Position numbers and translations under genes: made by a program
In this document: positions 5,514 to 6,360 of the stretch, piece after piece
How the letters are laid out: each line of letters begins with the position of its first letter
How positions within the stretch are numbered: position 1 is the first letter of the stretch
Notes under the pieces: model-generated
Seen by the model: the letters and a program-made list of their open reading frames with translations, nothing else
Database searches by the model: none
What the model was told of the DNA's origin: nothing
Source: Campylobacteraceae bacterium
GTDB lineage: Bacteria > Campylobacterota > Campylobacteria > Campylobacterales > Sulfurovaceae
Assembly (NCBI GenBank): GCA_026986355.1
Contig: JALSOO010000248.1
Span: forward strand, 1 to 6,360
Direction of reading: 5' to 3'
DNA length: 6,360 bases

Positions 5514-6279
5514 AGAGCTAACCTCTGCATTTAGACGCAACGGTGGTTATCTATCCCAATTATCATATGAACGTATTGTTAAAAAGCATACTTCTCTTTT
5601 TGAAGAAGAGCCTGATACTCTACTCTTAATACTTCAATCTTCAGGTTATCCTATTGACAAAGAGGGAGATAGATATATTTTAGAGAGCTATTTTACGCCC
5701 TATTTTGAGCAACAATATTGTATTGTAGATATTGAGACCAATGGTAGTAAACCTGAAACAGCACAAGTGATAGAGGTTGGAGCTGTTATGGTTCAAAATG
5801 GTAAGATTATTGACCGTTTTGAGAGTTTTGTGGAGTGTACCTTTATCCCTGAATATGTTAGCAAAATTACAGGAATTAACACTAGTGATTTGGTTGATGC
5901 CTCAAATCAAACAGATGTCTTATATAAGCTTAGACTCTTTATGGGAAATGCTGTCTTTGTAGCACATAATGCAAATTTTGATTATGGATTTCTAAATTAC
6001 TCCTTTGAGCATTGTGGATTAGGAACTATCGGTAATCCAAAGCTCTGTTCTATAGATTTATCACGCCGAACAATAAAGAGTGAGCGTTATGGATTATCCT
6101 ATTTAAGTGAATCCTTGGATTTAGGTGAACATAATGCTCATCGTGCCTTTTCTGATGCCTTGGCTACCTCTAAGTTATTAGAAATAACCTTTAAAAATCT
6201 ACCAAATTATGTAACCACGACTGATGAACTGCTTCGTTTTTCAACCTCTAGTCGCAAAGAGAGAACAAATAGCAAGTAA
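5497..6279 (+). CDS. DnaQ-like DEDDh 3'-5' exonuclease
   Basis: This 260-residue exonuclease of the DnaQ/RNase T superfamily removes nucleotides from 3' ends using two metal ions. All Exo motifs are present: ExoI V-D78-I-E80-T-N-G, ExoII H157-N-A-N-F-D162, and ExoIII H215-R-A-F-S-D220, which makes it the DEDDh type. The exonuclease domain spans about 72-232. Residues 1-70 are an extra N-terminal domain (R-R-N-G-G-Y-L, then an acidic helical stretch and P-I) whose role I cannot name. It may be the stand-alone proofreading subunit of DNA polymerase III (epsilon) or a repair exonuclease; sequence alone does not decide. The ATG lies inside trpF (17-base overlap), one codon after an in-frame TAA at 5491, so no earlier start exists. 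There is no good Shine-Dalgarno, which suggests translation coupled to trpF. The C-terminal tail after about 247 overlaps a decayed reading frame. Confidence 0.93.
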   Translation: MQKVYEELTSAFRRNGGYLSQLSYERIVKKHTSLFEEEPDTLLLILQSSGYPIDKEGDRYILESYFTPYFEQQYCIVDIETNGSKPETAQVIEVGAVMVQNGKIIDRFESFVECTFIPEYVSKITGINTSDLVDASNQTDVLYKLRLFMGNAVFVAHNANFDYGFLNYSFEHCGLGTIGNPKLCSIDLSRRTIKSERYGLSYLSESLDLGEHNAHRAFSDALATSKLLEITFKNLPNYVTTTDELLRFSTSSRKERTNSK

Positions 6280-6360
6280 GATTAAGACCATTGCTTTAAT
6301 CACAGGGCTTAGTGAAGAGTAGATTGAAGGCTTGTGAAAGAGTTCTTTATATAAAATAGG
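6260..6360 (+). pseudogene. possible decayed C-terminus of an Rpn/PD-(D/E)XK transposase-nuclease
   Basis: In the frame starting at 6260 the codons read REQIASKIKTIALITGLSEE, then TAG (6320-6322), IEGL, TGA (6335-6337), and KSSLYKI. The segment T-I-A-L-I-T-G-L-S-E-E-(x)-I-E-G-L closely resembles the helix-turn-helix-like end common in Rpn/YhgA-type PD-(D/E)XK family transposase-nucleases (I-x-x-I-T-G-L-S-x-E-E-I). Each stop is one base from a sense codon that would restore the pattern (GAG to TAG; TTA to TGA). The rest of the gene is not visible; if it existed it was lost upstream, where the exonuclease gene ends. The family match is from memory of motifs and covers only about 25 residues. 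Confidence 0.38.
6280..6301 (+). terminator. weak inverted repeat just after the exonuclease gene
   Basis: GATTAA (6280-6285) and TTAATC (6296-6301) form a 6-bp stem, plus one possible G-U pair, directly after the stop codon. The stem is AT-rich and no T-run follows, so it would be at best a weak terminator for the rpe-trpF-exonuclease transcript. Confidence 0.2.

Noticed and set aside
5730..5744. E-T-N-G-S in the exonuclease as a glycosylation site
   Set aside because: It is part of the ExoI motif of a cytoplasmic enzyme, so it would not meet a periplasmic oligosaccharyltransferase.
5777..5962. Plus-strand 61-codon frame
   Set aside because: Out-of-frame shadow inside the exonuclease domain, between the ExoI and ExoII motifs of the real gene.

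Overview
The window is strongly AT-rich, with short intergenic gaps and TATAAT-like -10 boxes without clear -35 boxes. Its gene content looks like Campylobacterota (a Sulfurovum-, Sulfurimonas- or Arcobacter-like bacterium). That placement is inferred from composition and protein style; there is no rRNA gene or other phylogenetic marker here.

Left half (1-2530, all + strand) is envelope biology. It holds the C-terminal end of an AsmA-like protein whose start lies before the window, an exported M48 zinc metalloprotease with all its zinc ligands, and a membrane-anchored SppA-type Ser/Lys signal peptide peptidase. Centre (2492-4202): a small minus-strand DUF4258-like protein with a good Shine-Dalgarno and a TTG start runs convergently into sppA, and the two overlap by 39 bp at their 3' ends. 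Divergent from it is an exported metallo-beta-lactamase-fold hydrolase. Right half (4203-6279) is a housekeeping operon: ribulose-phosphate 3-epimerase (rpe), phosphoribosylanthranilate isomerase (trpF) and a DnaQ-like DEDDh 3'-5' exonuclease. Its likely -10 box sits in the loop of an inverted repeat. The last ~100 bases look like the decayed C-terminal end of an Rpn/PD-(D/E)XK-type transposase-nuclease, with two in-frame stops.

The most notable feature is in the metallo-hydrolase. Between its signal peptide and catalytic domain are seven consecutive 7-residue repeats, each a perfect extended bacterial N-glycosylation sequon (D/E-x-N-x-S/T, the PglB site known from Campylobacter). This reads as a natural tandem glycosylation tag or glycosylated linker. 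Each of the other three envelope proteins also carries one sequon. No glycosylation gene is in the window, so actual modification is an inference.

Functionally, the left half and the hydrolase would act in or across the inner membrane and periplasm, while rpe-trpF-exonuclease is cytoplasmic metabolism and DNA processing. No complete mobile element, tRNA, rRNA or CRISPR array was found. No gene-free stretch exceeds 300 bases; the longest is the ~190-base divergent promoter region 2840-3026.
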